A stretch of DNA of 36,114 nt from JAFTYO01 sp045611785 (GTDB lineage: Bacteria; Pseudomonadota; Alphaproteobacteria; RF32; CAG-239), in the NCBI GenBank assembly GCA_045611785.1, contig JAZKXV010000029.1, positions 1-36,114 of the forward strand, in the 5' to 3' direction. Of this stretch, positions 1-8,921 are shown piece by piece; position 1 is the first letter of the stretch; each line of letters opens with the position of its first letter. The notes beneath the pieces were generated by a model that worked only from the letters and a program-made list of their open reading frames with translations, did no database searches and was not told the origin of the DNA. The translations under genes and the position numbers were made by a program.

Positions 1-747
1 TGGACAGTAAGCGAGGGTTCAAGCAACGTTGGTGCCAAGAGCTCTGAGACAACATACAATGGTAAGACATACGAAGTTTATCCATATGTAAACAACGTAA
101 CTTATAAGTATGATGTTAATACAGACTCATATAGCGGCAACGGTAAGTCAAATGTAAAAGTTTGCATAGAGAAGCCTGAGGAAGACCAGTTTGTGAAGCG
201 AGCTTATAGGGATGTAAAGAGAGAGATACTCTCATCTACAACTGAAAAAGTAAGCTTTACAGAGTACGAAATCTGGACATTGTCAGGAGAAAAGAATTCT
301 AAGACAATTTCAAAGGTTTTGAACTATGGCTTTACAAATCCTGCTGAGCAGACAGTTTATACAACCAATACTAACTATCAGACAAGTTCTAATGGAAATG
401 TATCTGGAAGTGAAACTTCAAGCAAAGATGGAAACTGGACAGTTTATACAAAGACTAACAGCTATTCATCAACTGCAAACAATGGAGATAAGTCATTTAA
501 CAACAAGTATTCGTATAATAGCCAGAAGGCTGTTTACACAAACGAATATTATAGTGTTGAATTTGCTTATGGAAGTTGGACAGTAAGCGAGGGTTCAAGC
601 AACGTTGGTGCCAAGAGCTCTGAGACAACATACAATGGTAAGACATACGAAGTTTATCCATATGTAAACAACGTAACTTATAAGTATGATGTTAACACAG
701 ACTCATATAGCGGCAACGGTAAGTCAAATGTAAAAGTTTGCGTAGAA
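1..747 (+). repeat. 576-bp tandem repeat, one partial and one complete unit
   Basis: The sequence starting at base 1 recurs at 577 in the same frame. Identity over the first 165 bases is broken only at 120 versus 696, and it declines after 742 where the last repeat passes into the C-terminal domain. Near-identity at silent sites suggests recent duplication or gene conversion; further units probably lie upstream. Confidence 0.9.
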
Positions 748-1251
748 AAAGCTGTAGAGCCAGAGCCAGGAATTATTCCTGCTAATTGGGGAAAAATTAT
801 CGGTGCCGGTATTTCCGCAGTTCCTGCTGATGATGTAAGTGGCGGTGATTATGCTAAAAAGTGTCTTTGCATCAGAACAGAAAATGGCGCGGTATCAATT
901 GTATTTGATATGGCATCTACTGTTCCTAGCGTAGATATGATTTTGTCAGGCTACTTTGCTGAGGGTTCGTTCGGATCAGAATATAATTCTGGTTACTACA
1001 CAACTTCAACAAATAAGGGTTCGTACCCTGTAGCTGAGTGGGTTCCTGGTATTGCTAAGGATCTTTCAGACAGAATAGCATATTACGATGGGGCAACTTG
1101 CAAGCGAAACGTTCGTAATACTACCTTGCAAATGTGGAACTGGAGAGGTGGAAACTTGTCAACAGTTGTTACAGGTTACACATTCTCAGTTTCTAATGAT
1201 GGCACATTGACAGTAATGTATAATGGTGCTGTTGCAATGCAAATTAGGTAA
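1..1251 (+). CDS. 3' part of a large tandem-repeat protein, unknown function
   Basis: The reading frame is open from base 1 to the stop at 1249-1251, so the gene begins outside the window; a GTG at 193 is inside the frame and is not a credible start. The visible 416 residues hold the end of one repeat and one complete repeat of 192 residues (576 bp): bases 1-165 and 577-741 differ at one position, a silent change at 120/696. Repeats are rich in Tyr, Ser, Asn and Thr and end in VKVC(I/V)EK. A unique C-terminal domain of about 160 residues follows a short EPEPG linker. Such layouts suit surface or secreted beta-rich proteins, but no family was recognised. Lysine is mostly AAG, unlike the AAA preference of neighbouring genes, which suggests recent transfer. 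It is followed by a strong terminator. Confidence 0.75.
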   Translation, partial: WTVSEGSSNVGAKSSETTYNGKTYEVYPYVNNVTYKYDVNTDSYSGNGKSNVKVCIEKPEEDQFVKRAYRDVKREILSSTTEKVSFTEYEIWTLSGEKNSKTISKVLNYGFTNPAEQTVYTTNTNYQTSSNGNVSGSETSSKDGNWTVYTKTNSYSSTANNGDKSFNNKYSYNSQKAVYTNEYYSVEFAYGSWTVSEGSSNVGAKSSETTYNGKTYEVYPYVNNVTYKYDVNTDSYSGNGKSNVKVCVEKAVEPEPGIIPANWGKIIGAGISAVPADDVSGGDYAKKCLCIRTENGAVSIVFDMASTVPSVDMILSGYFAEGSFGSEYNSGYYTTSTNKGSYPVAEWVPGIAKDLSDRIAYYDGATCKRNVRNTTLQMWNWRGGNLSTVVTGYTFSVSNDGTLTVMYNGAVAMQIR

Positions 1252-1265
1252 TGAATCTTTTATTA

Positions 1266-1294
1266 ACGACGTCCTTATTGGACGTCGTTTTTTT
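1266..1294 (+). terminator. Rho-independent terminator of the repeat-protein gene
   Basis: A 9-bp perfect stem (ACGACGTCC / GGACGTCGT, loop TTATT) is followed by a run of seven T residues, 15 bases after the stop codon. Confidence 0.9.
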
Positions 1295-1302
1295 GTGCAA
1301 AA

Positions 1303-1331
1303 AAATCTCCGATTTTATAATCGGAGATTTT
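1303..1331 (-). terminator. Rho-independent terminator of the FadL-like gene
   Basis: The stem ATCTCCGAT(T)/(A)ATCGGAGAT has a T run on the minus strand (A run at 1299-1305). It lies just after the stop of the minus-strand porin gene. Confidence 0.85.
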
Positions 1332-1346
1332 GTATAAATGCTTAAA

Positions 1347-2642
1347 TTAGAATTTGTAATTAAGCGAGAAACCAAACAACTGAACAGAGTTTGCAAAATC
1401 TACAGAAGCTTTGTTTTGATCAGCTGGTGTGATGTTTTGTGTATGCATATGAGCTTTATGAGCATAAATGTATGTATATGCAAAATCAAAACTCAATTTG
1501 TCGTTGTATTGGTAGTTAAGACCAGTTGAGTACCACAAACGATCAGAGTCCGGAATACGTGGAGTTCTGTGTTGCATACGTGCTGCAGCTTGGTCATAAG
1601 CCAAACCTAAACGCCATTTCCATTGGTGATCAATTTGATAATTTGCACCAACAGCAAAGAAGTTTGTGTCACGCCATTTTTCTTTAACTTTAGAAATATA
1701 ATCTCCGCCCATACCAACATCAGCTAAATTTCTATCGTCGCCAACAATAGTTAAATAGTCAAAAGAGCTCCAGAATACACGTTGATATTCTGCCATAACA
1801 GCCCATTTTTCATTTACTTGGTGGAAAACACCGATTGAAGCCATAGCAGGAGTTGTTAAACGAGCACTGATATCTTGGTTAAGTAAAGCATTAATTACAG
1901 CACCTTGCATTCCGCTTGCAGCAGATGGGCTAGCTTCAATTTCACCTTTAAGTTTGTGCTTAACTTCACTTCTGTATCCTAAACCGATACGTGTGTCATC
2001 ATTAAATTCATACAAAGCACCTAATTGATAACCGATATCAAATGTATCGCCTTGAAGACGTACGTGGTCAACACCATATGCAGATGCAGTGTTAGTTAAT
2101 TTTGCTTTTATATATTGCAATTGAGCACCGGCACCCAAAGATAACTTATCGGTAGCTTTGTAAGCAACCATAGGAGTAACCGTAACTGATGTAACTTTAG
2201 ATGTGATACCATGGTCAGAACCTGCCCAATCTCTATCATATTTTGTTACCATACCATAAGGAACATTCATTGAAACGCCTAAGAAAGTTTTATCATCAAC
2301 TTGGTGAGAAAAACTCATATTAGGAGCAACAGCGGCATGAACGATATTGTTAATATCATAACCTCTTTGTGTGTTGCCATTGTTATCAATGTATTTAACA
2401 TTTTCTGCTCTTGCTTTAGGAGCAATGTATGTACCACCAATGTTAAATTGAGTTCCTTTTTGTCTGGTTAAACCAGCTGCGTTAAAATAAGCATAAGAAT
2501 TGTTTTCGGCACCTGCTGTTGCACCTGCAAAAGCGTTACCTTGAGCTGCAGCTGACTGTTCACGTAAGTGGAAACCGGCAGCTTGTGCATTGGCAGCTAA
2601 TAAAACAGTTCCCAATGCTGTTAAAGTCAAAAATTTATTCAT
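1347..2642 (-). CDS. OmpP1/FadL/TodX family outer-membrane transport protein
   Basis: This is an outer-membrane beta-barrel for uptake of long-chain fatty acids or other hydrophobic compounds. A signal peptide of about 22 residues ends in ANAQA, and the mature protein starts AGFHLREQSAAAQGNAFAG, the FadL-type N-terminal hatch with the usual later N-A-A-G-L. It ends in F-S-L-N-Y-K-F, with a terminal Phe as expected for barrel insertion. At about 430 residues it has the family's normal length. An in-frame GTG at 2654 would add four residues; the ATG at 2642 is preferred because it directly begins the signal peptide. It diverges from the Aas-like gene, which suggests a shared role in lipid acquisition. 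The substrate cannot be told from sequence. Confidence 0.9.
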   Translation of the reverse strand: MNKFLTLTALGTVLLAANAQAAGFHLREQSAAAQGNAFAGATAGAENNSYAYFNAAGLTRQKGTQFNIGGTYIAPKARAENVKYIDNNGNTQRGYDINNIVHAAVAPNMSFSHQVDDKTFLGVSMNVPYGMVTKYDRDWAGSDHGITSKVTSVTVTPMVAYKATDKLSLGAGAQLQYIKAKLTNTASAYGVDHVRLQGDTFDIGYQLGALYEFNDDTRIGLGYRSEVKHKLKGEIEASPSAASGMQGAVINALLNQDISARLTTPAMASIGVFHQVNEKWAVMAEYQRVFWSSFDYLTIVGDDRNLADVGMGGDYISKVKEKWRDTNFFAVGANYQIDHQWKWRLGLAYDQAAARMQHRTPRIPDSDRLWYSTGLNYQYNDKLSFDFAYTYIYAHKAHMHTQNITPADQNKASVDFANSVQLFGFSLNYKF

Positions 2643-2752
2643 ATTATTATTCACTTTTTCTGTTAATCCAAAAGTAACTTAATATGCATTAATACCTTAT
2701 TTATTATTTATTATGATTTTGTATATTTGCGGCATATTTGAAATAAATGTAC

Positions 2753-2781
2753 ATAATATGTTACTTGGGCGTTATAGACAA
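2753..2781 (-). promoter_or_regulatory. Sigma-70 type promoter for the porin gene
   Basis: Read on the minus strand: TTGTCT, 17-base spacer, TATTAT. It lies about 110 bases before the start codon. Confidence 0.6.
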
Positions 2782-2898
2782 TAAAAAAACAAAAAGCAAG
2801 CATTAAAAATAATTTACGTTGATAAAAAATAAAAACAACATTAAAACAATGCGTTGCTGTTGTCTTTTTTTTATCTATGCACTAAACTTTTTTTTATC

Positions 2899-2927
2899 TT
2901 TACAAAAATGAGTTTTTTGTATACAAC
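2899..2927 (+). promoter_or_regulatory. Possible promoter for the Aas-like gene
   Basis: TTTACA, 17-base spacer, TACAAC, about 32 bases before the TTG start. The -10 match is only moderate. Confidence 0.35.
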
Positions 2928-2959
2928 ACAATATATGTGATAACAGACGGAGAAAAACT

Positions 2960-5149
2960 TTGAATAAATTTGTTAAATTCTGTTTAAGAACATTCTTTAC
3001 TTTATTTAAAAGCAGATGCAAAATACGTTTTGATTTGGATAAGCTTCCAAAGAAAGGTGTTTATGTATCTAACCATGTTTCTTATCTTGATCCATTACTT
3101 TTATATGCATTTTTACCGGGTAATCCCGTGTTTGCATTAAATGGTCATTTGCATCGTAATCCTTGGATAAGAAATTTGATGAAGGCTGCTGACACTATTC
3201 TCTTTAATCCGATTGAACCATCAGATATTAAGGAATTGATTTCAAAAGTTGATAGTGGTCGATTAGTGGTTATTTTTGCTGAAGGACGTATTACTGAAAG
3301 CGGCGGTTTAATGAAAATTTACGAAGCCCCTGGCTTGGTTGCTGATAAATCTAAATCTCCGATTATTCCGGTATGGATAGATGGTCCTCAATATGGTTAT
3401 TTTTCTAAAACTAAAGGAAAGTTGCCACATAGACCGCTTCCTAAAATTAGAATTACTGTTGGTGCACCGCGTGCATTTAAATTAAAAGACGAATTGCGTC
3501 GTCAACGTGATCACATCAGCAATGAAGTTTATATGATTTTGCGTGATATGCAGTTTGAAATTAACTACAATCCGAATATTTCATTGTTCTCACAATTAAT
3601 GAAAACTGCTAAAGTTCACTCTAAAAAAGGATTCTTCTTTAAGCGTCCTCGTGTAATTGAAGATATTAATCGCAAGCCTAATTCTTTCAAAGATTTAATT
3701 ATCAAAGCATTTGTTTTAGGCAAGTTTTTCAAGAAAAAAACATCTCATTTTGAACATGTGGGCTTAATGTTGCCTAACACAATTGCTGCGGTTGCTACAT
3801 TTTTCGGTTTATCTGCTTATGAGCGTATTCCGGTAATGTTAAACTTCTCGGTTGGTGCAAAGAATATGGTTTCTATGTGCAAAACCGCTCAAGTTAAGAT
3901 GGTTATTACTTCATTGACATTTGTTAGAACTGCAAAGTTAGAATCTGTTATTGATGTATTAAAAGCAAACGGAGTTGAAGTTTTCTATTTAGAAACTTTA
4001 GCTAAAAAAATTGGCTTAATGGCTAAAATAGGTGCATTCCTGCGCTATAAAGTTAAACGCGTTCCACACAAAAAAGGTGGGAACAAAAAAGCTGTTATCT
4101 TGTTTACATCAGGTTCTGAAGGCGCTCCTAAAGCTGTTATTTTGAGCCATGCCAACATCATTTCAAATATTAAGCAATTGGCTTGTCTTGAAACTCTTAA
4201 TACTAAAGATTTGGTGTTTAATGCGTTGCCGATGTTTCATAGTTTTGGTTTAACAGTAGGAACATTGTTCCCATTGTTTGAAGGAAGCAGATTATTCTTG
4301 TATCCTTCTCCATTGCACTATCGTATTATTGCTGAGCTCGTTTACGAGTTAGGGGCAACCGTTATGTTTGGAACAGATACCTTCTTTAGAGGTTATGGTA
4401 AAATTGCTCACCCTTATGACTTCCATAATATGCGCTTTATGTATGGTGGTGCGGAAGCTGTTAAGTTAGATACTCGAAATATGTGGATGGAACGCATGGG
4501 TATCAGAATGATGGAAGCTTATGGGTCTACCGAATGTGCTCCAGTTGTAACCGGTAACAATAGCGTATTTAACCGTTTTGGTTCTATCGGTAAGCTTTTA
4601 CCAGCTATGAAATACAAGATTGAACCAGTTCCGGGAATTGAAAAAGGTGGTGAACTTTGGGTTAAAGGTCCAAACGTTATGCTAGGATACTTTTTACCAG
4701 ACAATCCGGGCGTTTTAGTTCCACCAGAAGATGGTTGGTACAAAACAGGTGATGTAGTAGAAATTGATGAAATTGGTTTTGTATATATTCGTGATCGTAT
4801 TAAACGCTTTGCAAAAATCGGTGGTGAAATGGTGTCATTAACTGCCGTAATGGAAATGGTAGTTAAAGCTTACGAGTGGATGGGACCTGATTTTGAATAT
4901 GGAGTTGTTGCAATTCCTCACGAAAGTAAGGGCGAACAAATTGTTTTGGTAACAAACAACAGACAAGTGAAACAAGATGTTTTACACGATTACATTAAAA
5001 ATAATGGTTTGTCTGAATTGTTCTTACCTCGTATAATATTATATCGTGATAGCATTCCTACATTTGCAACAGGAAAAACAGACAACATCACATTGAAAAA
5101 AGAAGTTCTTGAAGAACTTGAAAGTCAAGAAGTTAAAAAAGCAAGTTAA
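2960..5149 (+). CDS. aas: Bifunctional lysophospholipid acyltransferase / acyl-ACP synthetase (Aas type)
   Basis: It activates fatty acids with ATP and transfers them to lysophospholipid, repairing membrane lipids at the inner membrane. The first ~200 residues form a PlsC-type acyltransferase with the HX4D motif (H39, D44) and EGR at 108-110. The rest is an AMP-forming synthetase: P-loop FTSGSEGAPKAVILSHAN at 382-399, YGSTE at 521-525, a WYKTGD motif near 592-597 and the IKRFAKIGGE hinge. The 729 residues compare with about 719 for E. coli Aas. The start is TTG, supported by GGAG at 2949-2952; there is no better ATG nearby. No MFS-type flippase domain is fused. It lies opposite a FadL-like porin. 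Confidence 0.9.
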   Translation: MNKFVKFCLRTFFTLFKSRCKIRFDLDKLPKKGVYVSNHVSYLDPLLLYAFLPGNPVFALNGHLHRNPWIRNLMKAADTILFNPIEPSDIKELISKVDSGRLVVIFAEGRITESGGLMKIYEAPGLVADKSKSPIIPVWIDGPQYGYFSKTKGKLPHRPLPKIRITVGAPRAFKLKDELRRQRDHISNEVYMILRDMQFEINYNPNISLFSQLMKTAKVHSKKGFFFKRPRVIEDINRKPNSFKDLIIKAFVLGKFFKKKTSHFEHVGLMLPNTIAAVATFFGLSAYERIPVMLNFSVGAKNMVSMCKTAQVKMVITSLTFVRTAKLESVIDVLKANGVEVFYLETLAKKIGLMAKIGAFLRYKVKRVPHKKGGNKKAVILFTSGSEGAPKAVILSHANIISNIKQLACLETLNTKDLVFNALPMFHSFGLTVGTLFPLFEGSRLFLYPSPLHYRIIAELVYELGATVMFGTDTFFRGYGKIAHPYDFHNMRFMYGGAEAVKLDTRNMWMERMGIRMMEAYGSTECAPVVTGNNSVFNRFGSIGKLLPAMKYKIEPVPGIEKGGELWVKGPNVMLGYFLPDNPGVLVPPEDGWYKTGDVVEIDEIGFVYIRDRIKRFAKIGGEMVSLTAVMEMVVKAYEWMGPDFEYGVVAIPHESKGEQIVLVTNNRQVKQDVLHDYIKNNGLSELFLPRIILYRDSIPTFATGKTDNITLKKEVLEELESQEVKKAS

Positions 5150-5164
5150 TTGCTTAGAAACTAT

Positions 5165-5195
5165 CAAAGCTCCATCATTTGATGGGGCTTTGTTT
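5165..5195 (+). terminator. Terminator of the Aas-like gene
   Basis: Stem CAAAGC-TCCATCA / (T)GATGGGG-CTTTG with a TTT loop, followed by a short T-rich tail, 15 bases after the stop. Confidence 0.8.
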
Positions 5196-5323
5196 GTACA
5201 TACTTAATAAGATGTCTAAATGTTTTATATATAGAAATATAATCAGACACAAATTAAGCATATTTGAAAGTTGTATAAAATTTTAATGTTATTTTATTGT
5301 TATTTAATTTATGCCTTAAATAT

Positions 5324-5349
5324 ATAAAAAACCGCTCATATGAGCGGTT
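5324..5349 (-). terminator. Terminator of the small minus-strand gene
   Basis: A perfect 20-base palindrome (AACCGCTCAT/ATGAGCGGTT) at 5330-5349, with a T run on the minus strand. Confidence 0.85.
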
Positions 5350-5370
5350 AAGGAGTTATTATGAAATATT

Positions 5371-5616
5371 TTAACGTGCGTGAATGGTTCTTAAGTAATC
5401 TAAAGCTGCTTTAGTTGCATCAGGGGTATCGTTAGATATTTCATTAAGTAATGCATAGTCCTTAGCCAAAGTGTCGCTATTTTGACCTGAAGCAAGTGTC
5501 TTAGTTCCAGGAGCGCATCTGAATGCTTCGATTTCAAGCTTTGGTGACGGTTTAATAGTCGCATTTTCACCGTGAAATTTCGACTGTTCAGCAATTCTTT
5601 TAGTAAGTTTACTCAT
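5371..5616 (-). CDS. Small soluble protein of unknown function (81 aa)
   Basis: No family was recognised. The start is the ATG at 5616, giving MSKLTKRIAEQSKF; it has an AGGA site eight bases upstream, whereas a longer frame to 5658 would begin inside the promoter/leader. The protein is hydrophilic with no signal peptide or membrane segment, one Cys, and a helix-prone C-terminus (TKAALDYLRTIHAR). It is transcribed alone, with its own promoter (5648-5677) and terminator, between two plus-strand operons. These signals make it very likely a real gene despite its size. Confidence 0.75.
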   Translation of the reverse strand: MSKLTKRIAEQSKFHGENATIKPSPKLEIEAFRCAPGTKTLASGQNSDTLAKDYALLNEISNDTPDATKAALDYLRTIHAR

Positions 5617-5647
5617 TTTACAATTCCTATATTTTTTTCTTTTGTCT

Positions 5648-5677
5648 ATGATATACATATATTGAATGTTTTGTCAA
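5648..5677 (-). promoter_or_regulatory. Promoter of the 81-aa protein gene
   Basis: Minus strand: TTGACA, 18-base spacer, TATCAT, with the start codon about 32 bases beyond the -10. Confidence 0.65.
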
Positions 5678-5786
5678 GTGTTTTTTTATTATTTATGCAA
5701 TAAAAATTTTCTTTTTAAATTAACTCAAATATAATATTTTAATGATAATAGAAAATATATAATTAATTACATGTGGAAAATTAAAT

Positions 5787-7394
5787 ATGTCACTATTTAA
5801 GTCAATTGCAACATTTGGCGGATTTACTTTTGTTAGCAGAATAACAGGTTTTGTAAGAGATATGCTGCTTGCTAATTTTTTAGGGGCAGGATTGCTGTCA
5901 GATGCTTTTTTTGTATCGTTTAAGTTGCCTAATTTATTTAGAAGTTTGTTTGCAGAAGGCGCCTTTACCAGTGCTTTTGTACCATTGTTTTCACAAAAGT
6001 TGGTTAGTGAAGGTCAAAAAAAATCTTTATTTTTTGCATCAAAAGCAATTTCTGTGCTTATTTTCTTTTTGACTTTATTTGTCATATTTTTTGAGTTTTG
6101 CATGCCTTATGTTGTGCAAGTGCTTGCACCGGGCTTTGTCGAGGATGCCGGCAAAATTGAGCTTGCTACCGGTTTGTGTCGTATAACGTTTCCGTTTTTA
6201 TTGCTTGTATCAATTGTTTCTTTTCAGGCGGGTATATTAAATTCTTTTGAAAAATTTGCTGCCCCGGCTTCTGCACCGATAATATTAAATTTAACAATGA
6301 TAGCCTCCGCTTTTATTTTTGTACCTTTTTCAAAAACTCCTGCGCATGGTTTTGCAATAGGTATCACAGTTGCCGGATTCTTAGAAATTTTATGGTTGCA
6401 GTTTTTCTTAAATAAACAAAATGCAAAATTAAAACCTTGCTTCAGAATAGGTAAAATATTAAAAGACAATGAAATAGTGTTGTTGTTTAAGCGTATTGCA
6501 CCAGGTGTAATAGGTTCGGGAATATATCAGATAAATATGGTTGTTGATACAATTTTAGTGTCTTTGGTGGGAACAGGTGCTATTTCATGGTTATATTATG
6601 CAAACCGTTTGCAACAACTGCCTTTAGGTGTGGTTGGAGCAGCAATTAGTGTGGCTTTGTTGCCGATTCTTTCTAAGCAACTTAAATCAGGAAATGTTGA
6701 AGAAAGTAAGGTTTCACAAGATAAGGCTGTTGAATATGCTGCATTGTTATCATTTCCGGCAGCGGTATTAATGATTGTTTTGGCAAAGCCAATGATAAAT
6801 ATTTTGTTTGAACATGGTCAGTTTGGTGCAAAAGATACAGCAATGACAACGTTTGCTCTTATGTCTTATTCAATAGGTTTGCCATGTTATGTCTTGGTTA
6901 AAGCATTAATGCCAAACTTTTTTGCAAGAGGTGATACAATAACCCCGGTTAAGTTTAGTGCTGTTGTCTTTACGGTTCACATTGTTTTTTCTTTAATGTT
7001 GATGCGTCCGTTCGGTCATGTTGGCATTGCTATGGCAACAACAATTTCAGCGTTTGTTTCGTTGGGGCAATATATTTGCGGATTACATATCAGAGGATTT
7101 TGGAAATTTTCAAAACCGTTGGTTGTGAAAATTGCAAAAATAATTTTAGCATCAATATTGATGGGTGGTATAATATTTGCTCTAAATTGTGCAATAAATA
7201 TGTTTTTTTCTGATTGGCTTATGCTCAATTTGTTTATAAAGTTGTTTATATTAAGCATGATGGGCATTTTCGGACTTGCAACTTTTTTGTTTTTAGTTAC
7301 AATAATGAAAGTATTGAATATTTCGGAAGTGTTAAACCTTCTTAAAAAGAAAAGAGGAAGCAATGTCCAAAAAACAATTATTGATAAAAATTAA
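5787..7394 (+). CDS. murJ: Lipid II flippase MurJ
   Basis: An inner-membrane MOP-superfamily flippase that moves lipid-linked peptidoglycan precursor to the periplasm. The N-terminus has the family pattern GGFTFVSRITGFVRDMLLA, then LPNLFRSLFAEGAFTSAFVP, both strongly diagnostic; about 14 hydrophobic segments follow over 535 residues, a normal length. The last 32 bases overlap the start of the DUF2333 gene, so the two are probably translationally coupled. It is the first gene of a five-gene operon; a TATAAT lies upstream, but no good -35 was found. Confidence 0.95.
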   Translation: MSLFKSIATFGGFTFVSRITGFVRDMLLANFLGAGLLSDAFFVSFKLPNLFRSLFAEGAFTSAFVPLFSQKLVSEGQKKSLFFASKAISVLIFFLTLFVIFFEFCMPYVVQVLAPGFVEDAGKIELATGLCRITFPFLLLVSIVSFQAGILNSFEKFAAPASAPIILNLTMIASAFIFVPFSKTPAHGFAIGITVAGFLEILWLQFFLNKQNAKLKPCFRIGKILKDNEIVLLFKRIAPGVIGSGIYQINMVVDTILVSLVGTGAISWLYYANRLQQLPLGVVGAAISVALLPILSKQLKSGNVEESKVSQDKAVEYAALLSFPAAVLMIVLAKPMINILFEHGQFGAKDTAMTTFALMSYSIGLPCYVLVKALMPNFFARGDTITPVKFSAVVFTVHIVFSLMLMRPFGHVGIAMATTISAFVSLGQYICGLHIRGFWKFSKPLVVKIAKIILASILMGGIIFALNCAINMFFSDWLMLNLFIKLFILSMMGIFGLATFLFLVTIMKVLNISEVLNLLKKKRGSNVQKTIIDKN

Positions 7395-8382
7395 GGAAAA
7401 AATAAAGAGCTTTATAAATAAGTTTTTATTGCTGGTGGGATTTATAGCAAAATATAATCCTATTACTAAACAAAGATTGAAAGCGTTCTTTTCATATTTA
7501 CGTCGGTCATGGAAATCAATAGCCGTAATTTTGCCTTTGTTTTTGGTTTCATATTACACAATAGGTGGCTATGTTACAAACACAATTAATAAAAACACTT
7601 CTGTAGAAATAATGCCACAAGAAAGCGGATTAAATACGGTTGCGTCTATGTCATATTTAATTAAACGTGAAGTTGATGAAAATATGTGGACCCCAAATTT
7701 ACCATTTATTTTTCCGGGATATGTTCTTGACAATATGCCTGCATTTCAGACAGGTGTTTTAGATGCAGTTAAGAGCTCAGTTAAAGTTTTATACGATGTA
7801 TATGCATCTGAGGATCTTAAAAAAGCGTATGATTTGTTAAAATACCCTCCAAATATTTGGATTCTTTCAAAGGGTGAAAATTTAGCCTTAGCGCCTTCTT
7901 CAGGTGCACAATATCGTAAGGCAAGAAAAGAGTTATTAAAGTTCAATAAAGAATTTGAGTTTCCGGCCAATAAAGATGAAAAAGTTTTGCACAACTTGCT
8001 GGCTGCAACTGAAAAGAAATTAAATAAAATTTCAAATTCTTTGGAAAAACAAGTAAGAGAAGTAAGCTCAAATTGGATAGATTTGAAAGCTGATGATGTT
8101 TTTTATTTTAATCAAGGCAGAATATATGGATATTACGTTATATTAAAATCTGTTTCAGTCGATTTTAAAACGCAAATCATGAAATATAAACAATATGACA
8201 AGCTTACATCTGTATTTAAGGAGCTTGATGATGCTTTAGCTATAGAACCGATGATTGTTAGAAATGGAGAAATTAACAGCATTGGCTCAGCTAATCATTT
8301 GATGGCTTTAAACTATTATATTACAAAGGCTTGCTATTATTTAAGTCAAATCAAAAATGATATTGTTAGAGATGTAAAATGA
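7363..8382 (+). CDS. DUF2333-like inner-membrane protein
   Basis: The N-terminal ~40 residues are basic and amphipathic, followed by one membrane span at about 51-67 (SIAVILPLFLVSYYTIGGY) and a long extracytoplasmic domain. The segment with W-T-P-N-L-P-F, F-P-G and L-D-N-M-P-A-F-Q-T-G matches my recollection of DUF2333, a family of unknown function seen in proteobacteria. The ATG at 7363 has GAGGAAG just upstream and lies inside the end of murJ. The stop overlaps the nfu start by four bases (ATGA). Placement between murJ and nfu suggests an envelope role, but nothing in the sequence shows an activity. Confidence 0.75.
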   Translation: MSKKQLLIKIKEKIKSFINKFLLLVGFIAKYNPITKQRLKAFFSYLRRSWKSIAVILPLFLVSYYTIGGYVTNTINKNTSVEIMPQESGLNTVASMSYLIKREVDENMWTPNLPFIFPGYVLDNMPAFQTGVLDAVKSSVKVLYDVYASEDLKKAYDLLKYPPNIWILSKGENLALAPSSGAQYRKARKELLKFNKEFEFPANKDEKVLHNLLAATEKKLNKISNSLEKQVREVSSNWIDLKADDVFYFNQGRIYGYYVILKSVSVDFKTQIMKYKQYDKLTSVFKELDDALAIEPMIVRNGEINSIGSANHLMALNYYITKACYYLSQIKNDIVRDVK

Positions 8383-8918
8383 TTATAAAAATTGAGGATA
8401 CTCCAGATAATAATGTGCGTAATTTTTATCCTGAGCACAAGCTTCAGGTTAATCGTACAACAGAGTATACAGATGCAAAGTCGTTAAGAAAATCACCATT
8501 AGCTGAAGCAATTTTTGATATTGGCGGTATTAAGAGTGTGCTTATTGCAACGGATATGATATCTGTAAAAAAAACCTCTGATGCCACATGGGATGATTTG
8601 AGTCCGCAAATTATGTCCGAAATCTTAGATTTTATGGCAACAGGTGCTCAAGCTGATATGGAAGTTGAAGAAGAAACACCTCAAGATTTGATGCAAAAAA
8701 TTCTTACGTTGATCGATGCCAGAATTCGTCCTTTCCTTCAAAAAGATGGTGGCGATATTGAAGTTAAAAATTTTGAAAATGGTATATTGTATGTGGAGTT
8801 GACCGGCAGATGTGGAGGTTGTCCGTATGCTATGCGTACATTGAAAGAAGGCGTAGAAAAAATACTTAAAAATTATATTTCACAAATCAAAGAAGTTAAA
8901 CCATATAATAGAGATTAA
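8379..8918 (+). CDS. Nfu-type iron-sulfur cluster carrier (Nfu_N plus NifU C-terminal domain)
   Basis: It accepts and delivers 4Fe-4S clusters to target enzymes in the cytosol. Residues 1-90 resemble the Nfu N-terminal domain (MIIKIEDTPDNNVRNFYP, then a D-I-G-G-I-K-S-V patch). Residues 100-175 form the NifU-like domain with the cluster-binding C145-G-G-C148. The two-domain, 179-residue form is typical of alphaproteobacteria and mitochondria. Its start overlaps the previous stop by four bases, and the next gene begins three bases after its stop. Confidence 0.92.
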   Translation: MIIKIEDTPDNNVRNFYPEHKLQVNRTTEYTDAKSLRKSPLAEAIFDIGGIKSVLIATDMISVKKTSDATWDDLSPQIMSEILDFMATGAQADMEVEEETPQDLMQKILTLIDARIRPFLQKDGGDIEVKNFENGILYVELTGRCGGCPYAMRTLKEGVEKILKNYISQIKEVKPYNRD

Positions 8919-8921
8919 AAT

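Larger units (their letters stand above)
2643..2959. other. Intergenic region between divergent porin and Aas-like genes
   Basis: This 317-base AT-rich gap has no plausible gene. It holds a promoter for the minus-strand porin gene (2753-2781) with an untranslated leader of about 100 bases, a weaker promoter candidate for the plus-strand gene (2899-2927), and a homopolymer-rich stretch at 2783-2900. Confidence 0.7.

Noticed and set aside
193..1251. GTG at 193 as the start of the first gene
   Set aside because: The frame is open to base 1, the repeat continues upstream of 193, and there is no ribosome site.
1338..1529. Plus-strand frame over the end of the porin gene
   Set aside because: Shadow of a well-supported minus-strand gene.
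2835..2863. ACAACA...TGTTGT followed by T8 as a terminator in the porin-aas gap
   Set aside because: The stem is only six weak pairs with a long loop and no upstream gene on that strand.
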